Assembly: GCA_965203475.1 (NCBI GenBank)
Contig: OZ241890.1
Location: 2,108,001 to 2,172,000 of the forward strand
Length of the DNA: 64,000 nucleotides
Reading direction: 5' to 3'
DNA from: JABDMD01 sp965203475
Lineage (GTDB): Bacteria; Pseudomonadota; Gammaproteobacteria; UBA4575
The position numbers and the translations under genes were made by a program. How positions within the stretch are numbered: the first letter of the stretch is position 1; each line of letters begins with the position of its first letter. The notes below the pieces were generated by a model that saw only the letters and a list, made by a program, of their open reading frames with translations, had not been told where the DNA came from and did not search any database. Of this stretch, positions 60,066 through 64,000 are shown in pieces.

Positions 60066-61898
60066 TTAGTCTATTTCTAAAAAGCTGCGAAGTTGTTCTG
60101 AACGACTTGGATGTCGTAGCTTGCGCAAGGCTTTCGCTTCGATTTGACGAATCCGTTCACGGGTAACGTCAAATTGTTTTCCGACTTCTTCTAAGGTGTG
60201 ATCGGTATTCATATCAATACCAAAACGCATACGCAGTACTTTAGCTTCGCGAGGAGTTAAAGATGCAAGAATCTCACGGGTGGCCTCGCCTAATCCTTCG
60301 GATGCGGCAGAATCTACAGGTGATTCAATCGTTATATCTTCAATGAAGTCACCTAAGTGTGAATCCTCATCGTCACCAATTGGGGTTTCCATTGAAATAG
60401 GCTCCTTGGCAATCTTGAGAACTTTGCGTACTTTGTCTTCTGGCATTTCCATGCGTTCAGCAAGCTCATCCGGCGTAGGTTCACGTCCCATTTCTTGTAA
60501 CATTTGGCGCGAAATTCGATTGAGCTTATTAATGGTTTCAATCATGTGTACAGGAATTCGTATGGTTCGCGCTTGATCAGCAATTGAACGGGTTATTGCC
60601 TGTCGTATCCACCAGGTAGCATAGGTAGAAAATTTATAGCCACGACGATACTCGAATTTATCTACCGCTTTCATTAATCCAATGTTTCCTTCCTGGATTA
60701 GATCCAAGAATTGCAAACCACGGTTGGTATATTTTTTTGCAATTGAAATTACCAATCGCAAGTTAGCTTCTACCATTTCCTTTTTCGCACGACGAGCCTT
60801 TGCTTCACCAATTGACATGCGCCGGTTGATGTCTTTAATTTCGCTAACTGTAAGGCTGGTTTCTTCTTCAATAAGAATTAATTTTTCTTGTTCACTAACG
60901 ATTATATCTTTAAATTCAGATAATGTTTTTGCATATTTAGTACGTGTTTTGGATTGATTGCTAGCCCATTTTTTATCAGTTTCATGGCCAGTAAAACTTT
61001 CAATGAATTTGCTACGCGGCATTTTTGCTTCATGTGTACATATTTGCATGATATTGCGTTCATGCGAGCGAATTCGATTCATCATCTTGCGTAAATCTTC
61101 AGCTAGCATGTCTACTACCTTTGGTACTAGCTTGACCATGGTGAATTCTTCCGCAAGCTTTTCTCGCGCATTCGCTAATTTTTTCTCGTTCTTTAAAATG
61201 CTTGCTGTAGAGAGTTTTTTGAATTGTTTTTCTATACCCTTGAAATACGCGCGTGCTTCTTCAGGATCAGGTCCTGTATCTATTTCTTCTTCAGATTCGT
61301 CATCCTCCTCGGAAACATCATCACCGCTTGCATTTTTTTCTTCTTGCCCAGCTTGAGTGGCCGGAGGTGGAATTTCATCACTATCTTCATTGGGGTCAAC
61401 AAACCCTGTGATCAAATCAGTTAAGCGAAGTTCTTCTTCTTCAACCTTGCTGTATAAAAACAATAATTTTTCAATTGCGGTTGGATAATGTCCAATTGCA
61501 AAAAGAACCTGACGCAAACCGTCTTCAATTCTTTTAGCAATTTTTATTTCACCCTCACGAGTCAATAAATTAACAATCCCCATTTCACGCATATACATAC
61601 GTACTGGATCTGTTGTACGACCAAATTCACTATCGACCGTCGCAAGTGCCGCAGCGGCCTCTTCTGCAGCATCATCATCTGTGGCGGCATTGTCAGTGAG
61701 AAGTAAACTATCGACATCAGGCGCTTGTTCATGAACATTAATGCCCATGTCATTAATCATGCTGACAATATCTTCGATTTGTTCGGGATCTACGATGCCA
61801 CTTGGTAGGTGGTCATTTACTTCGGCGTAGGTGAGGTAGCCTTGCTCTTTCCCTTTAGCGATTAATTGTTTAATACTGGATTGTTGATCTTCGTCCAT
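60066..61898 (-). CDS. rpoD: Housekeeping sigma factor RpoD
   Basis: The 610-residue primary sigma-70 has region 1.1 near the N-terminus, an acidic non-conserved insert (about 175-215, SEEDDESEEEID), region 2 (NLRLVISIAKKYTNRGLQ, then DLIQEGNIGLMKAVDKFEY), region 3, and region 4 with EEVGKQFDVTRERIRQIEAK. It recognises -35/-10 promoters for growth genes. Length is close to E. coli RpoD (613). It follows dnaG by 77 bp. Confidence 0.98.
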   Translation of the reverse strand: MDEDQQSSIKQLIAKGKEQGYLTYAEVNDHLPSGIVDPEQIEDIVSMINDMGINVHEQAPDVDSLLLTDNAATDDDAAEEAAAALATVDSEFGRTTDPVRMYMREMGIVNLLTREGEIKIAKRIEDGLRQVLFAIGHYPTAIEKLLFLYSKVEEEELRLTDLITGFVDPNEDSDEIPPPATQAGQEEKNASGDDVSEEDDESEEEIDTGPDPEEARAYFKGIEKQFKKLSTASILKNEKKLANAREKLAEEFTMVKLVPKVVDMLAEDLRKMMNRIRSHERNIMQICTHEAKMPRSKFIESFTGHETDKKWASNQSKTRTKYAKTLSEFKDIIVSEQEKLILIEEETSLTVSEIKDINRRMSIGEAKARRAKKEMVEANLRLVISIAKKYTNRGLQFLDLIQEGNIGLMKAVDKFEYRRGYKFSTYATWWIRQAITRSIADQARTIRIPVHMIETINKLNRISRQMLQEMGREPTPDELAERMEMPEDKVRKVLKIAKEPISMETPIGDDEDSHLGDFIEDITIESPVDSAASEGLGEATREILASLTPREAKVLRMRFGIDMNTDHTLEEVGKQFDVTRERIRQIEAKALRKLRHPSRSEQLRSFLEID

Positions 61899-61975
61899 TT
61901 AGTACCAACCTCATAGAGGAGATGTAGCGGGGTAAACCGGAAAGTATATCAGAAAATACTGATATAGGTAGTGTA

Positions 61976-63679
61976 TTAAGAGGCCTTTTGTTCTAGTAAG
62001 TTCCTAAATTCCAGCCTTTCGTCTTCGTTCAAGCCATCGGTGCTTTCTTTATCAATAAGTTGCTGAATACGGGTTTCATTCAGCTTTCGATGTACCCAAT
62101 GTAGCGCATCTCCCAATGCTTGTTCTGGATTTTCCAACTCTGGAGTGCTCCACGTAAGTAATTTTTGCAGCTGGGTTTCTTCATTGGTACCACGAAACCG
62201 TTCAATCAATGCTGCATGATTCAGGTCAGGTTCTACTTTCCAGATGTCCGCTACTTTAGTTAATAAGGGTACACCACTGATAGAAGTAATATCTAAACTG
62301 GGATCAAACTCGATGTTAGAAACCAAGGCGGGTTCTCGTAACAATGCTGCAATAGCAAGCCGGACCGGTGTGCCTTTATTGCTTGGTTTATTATCAGATG
62401 ATTTATTGATGTTAGTACTAGAATGTTGAATTTTAGTGCCAACAATTTTTTCTAACTCTTCAAATATTAAATTTTTAAACACTCCATTAGGAAATTTTTC
62501 TAATAAAGGCTTGGCAAGTTGAGCAAGTCTTGCTTTCCCAGCTGGAGTTCGTATGTCTGTATTTTCAGATAACTTATCAAAAATAAACCTAGATAGACTT
62601 TCACCATCCTTTATATATTGTAAGAATATTTCTTTACCACGGTTTCGAATCAAGCTATCGGGATCTTCGCCTTGTGGTAAAAATAAAAATTTTGCGTCAA
62701 CTCCATCGCTAAATAGTGGAATCGTATGTTGAGCGGCACGCCATGCAGCATCGCGACCTGCACGATCACCGTCAAAACAAAATATTATTTCCTGAGTGCA
62801 TCGATAAAGCTGTTGAATGTGTTGAGGGGTCGTTGCTGTGCCTAAAGTAGCCACGACATTTTCAACCCCATGCTGAGACAGCGCGACTACATCCATATAG
62901 CCTTCAACAACAATTAAATATTGAGATGTAGATTTTGCTTTACGCGCTTCATATAAACCATACAAAGATTCACTTTTGTGAAACAGTGGTGTTTCCGGAG
63001 AGTTTAAATATTTTGGAATACTGTCATCTAAAACCCTACCTCCAAATCCAATTACTCTACCTCGTCTATCTTTTATGGGGAATACAATTCGATTTCTGAA
63101 TCGATCATAAAAATTACCTTTCTCATTATTTTTTATTAACCCAGATTGTAAAAGTTGATCCTGTGTGGCTGCCCCATGGAATTGCGTAATTAAATTATCA
63201 AAGTTATCTGGCGCATAGCCTAAATCGAATTTAGCAGCAACATCACCACTTACACCACGATTTTTTAAGTAATTAATGGCTGGCTGATGTTCTCTTAATT
63301 GTTTTTTATAGTACGTATTAGCCTGTTCCAGCATATTTAATAAACCTTGGCGTGGCCCATTAACTTCTTTGGAAAATTCATCTCGTGGAATTTCTAGTCC
63401 ATGTTGTTGTGCAAGTACCTCAATGGCTTCAATAAAATCAAGCCGTTCATATTCCATTAGAAAACCTATAGCCGTACCATGGGCTCCGCAACCAAAACAA
63501 TGGTAGAACTGTTTATCCGGACTTACTGTAAAAGACGCTGTTTTTTCATTGTGGAAGGGGCAGCATGCTGAATATTCTTTGCCCTTTTTCTTTAATGGTA
63601 CATAACCGTCAATAAGTTCAACGATGTCGGTACGAGTCATTAAATCATCGATAAATGCTTGTGGAATTCTAGAAGGCAC
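61976..63679 (-). CDS. dnaG: DNA primase DnaG
   Basis: DnaG makes RNA primers for replication. The N-terminal CHC2 zinc finger is CCPFHNEK and FYHCFGCGAHG (about residues 38-65). The Toprim active site is VVEGYMDVVALSQHG and FDGDRAGRDA. The C-terminal helicase-binding part is shorter than in E. coli (567 residues in all). The start ATG at 63679 gives the usual MPSRIPQAFIDDL. It is followed by rpoD as in the standard macromolecular synthesis operon, but rpsU is not immediately upstream. Confidence 0.97.
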   Translation of the reverse strand: MPSRIPQAFIDDLMTRTDIVELIDGYVPLKKKGKEYSACCPFHNEKTASFTVSPDKQFYHCFGCGAHGTAIGFLMEYERLDFIEAIEVLAQQHGLEIPRDEFSKEVNGPRQGLLNMLEQANTYYKKQLREHQPAINYLKNRGVSGDVAAKFDLGYAPDNFDNLITQFHGAATQDQLLQSGLIKNNEKGNFYDRFRNRIVFPIKDRRGRVIGFGGRVLDDSIPKYLNSPETPLFHKSESLYGLYEARKAKSTSQYLIVVEGYMDVVALSQHGVENVVATLGTATTPQHIQQLYRCTQEIIFCFDGDRAGRDAAWRAAQHTIPLFSDGVDAKFLFLPQGEDPDSLIRNRGKEIFLQYIKDGESLSRFIFDKLSENTDIRTPAGKARLAQLAKPLLEKFPNGVFKNLIFEELEKIVGTKIQHSSTNINKSSDNKPSNKGTPVRLAIAALLREPALVSNIEFDPSLDITSISGVPLLTKVADIWKVEPDLNHAALIERFRGTNEETQLQKLLTWSTPELENPEQALGDALHWVHRKLNETRIQQLIDKESTDGLNEDERLEFRNLLEQKAS

Positions 63680-63826
63680 TTTTAAATTACATAACCAGGA
63701 TTTAATAATTTTTATGTATTATCGCTAAGTCAGTTGCCTGAGCAGAAGTAAAGTATAGGACTGCTCTTATAAGCATTCAAACTAGGAAATCATATTCTTA
63801 TGATTTAAAACAACCCGAGATTTAGT

Positions 63827-64000
63827 CTACTGGATAATTTGATGAATTTTATTTAGTTGAACCGCATATGGATTATTTTTTCTAATTTCTTCCGGTAAGT
63901 TACTGATGCTATCAATTGCCTGATCACGATTTTCATAGATTCCGTAAACTAAAACATACCACGTTTTATTGTCTACGCTTTTTTGATAATAGGCGGTTTG
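63827..64000 (-). CDS. C-terminal SPOR domain of a DamX-like protein, partial
   Basis: The frame is open from base 64000 to a TAG at 63827 (57 residues). It reads WYVLVYGIYENRDQAIDSIS, ending AVQLNKIHQIIQ, the end of a SPOR domain as in DamX. SPOR domains bind denuded peptidoglycan at the septum. The N-terminus lies outside the window. Confidence 0.75.
   Translation of the reverse strand, partial: QTAYYQKSVDNKTWYVLVYGIYENRDQAIDSISNLPEEIRKNNPYAVQLNKIHQIIQ

Noticed and set aside
62244..62252. GATGTCCGC inside dnaG, resembling the palindromic repeat.
   Set aside because: It is only a partial match within conserved coding sequence and lacks the second arm.
1..64000. CRISPR arrays, rRNA genes, transposase or integrase genes, phage structural genes.
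   Set aside because: I looked for direct repeat arrays, rRNA segments and recombinase motifs on both strands and saw none.

Overview
The window is chromosomal DNA from an AT-rich gammaproteobacterium. Support comes from the def-fmt-ntrY/ntrX-trkA-trkH order, hisBHAF-hisE running into tatABC, an aceE/aceF pyruvate dehydrogenase of the gammaproteobacterial type, and a dnaG-rpoD pair followed by a CAU-anticodon tRNA. Two proteins carry Tat (twin-arginine) signals, several are lipoproteins, and there is an outer-membrane barrel, so this is a typical diderm. I cannot name the genus.

Layout. 1-16.4 kb is a dense core block, nearly all on the plus strand: a LysM lipoprotein facing away from it, def, fmt, a DUF4390 protein, an NtrY/NtrX-like two-component pair, the Trk potassium system, a methyltransferase, a proline iminopeptidase, dtd, part of histidine biosynthesis (hisB, H, A, F, E) and tatABC. 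gpmI follows at 16.4-17.9 kb. 18.1-20.7 kb is a compact periplasmic operon: a di-haem cytochrome c peroxidase, a Tat-exported metallophosphoesterase and a small cytochrome c. 20.9-28.2 kb holds unassigned lipoproteins, a cysteine-containing outer-membrane barrel with several inverted repeats upstream, and a degenerate AAA/TPR membrane protein. 28.4-33.1 kb has metY, then a TlpA-DUF4266-DUF3570-ApbE operon in which the barrel protein carries an SGAT tetrapeptide like the known ApbE flavinylation site. 33.3-44.3 kb has a patatin phospholipase, aceE-aceF, a YeiH-type transporter with a 40-residue membrane peptide, a UspA protein, and a PhoX phosphatase divergent from the transporter with 18 bp between the start codons.

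The most interesting region is about 44.34-60.03 kb. On the right it ends at an intact tRNA(CAU) gene. On the left it ends at a decayed copy of the 3' part of that tRNA in the same orientation, the arrangement left by a genomic island inserted at a tRNA 3' end. No integrase remains. A 28-nt palindromic repeat occurs about six times in intergenic DNA of this segment; I saw no copy elsewhere in the window. The segment carries a minus-strand cluster: a cupin, a TorT-like periplasmic binding protein, a ribose-type ABC ATPase and permease, an XRE-cupin regulator, the three N-methylglutamate-synthase-type subunits (mgsA, mgsB, mgsC) and a gamma-glutamylmethylamide-synthetase-like enzyme (gmaS). A LuxR-type gene lies between mgsA and mgsB, and another LuxR-type gene is divergent from the cluster, with two 20-bp dyads in the shared upstream region. 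My inference is an imported, quorum-like or metabolite-regulated system that takes up a methylated amine or related compound and glutamylates it. The substrate is not proven by sequence, and N-methylglutamate dehydrogenase is not in the window.

The right end (60.0-64.0 kb) is core again: rpoD, dnaG and the end of a DamX-like SPOR protein.
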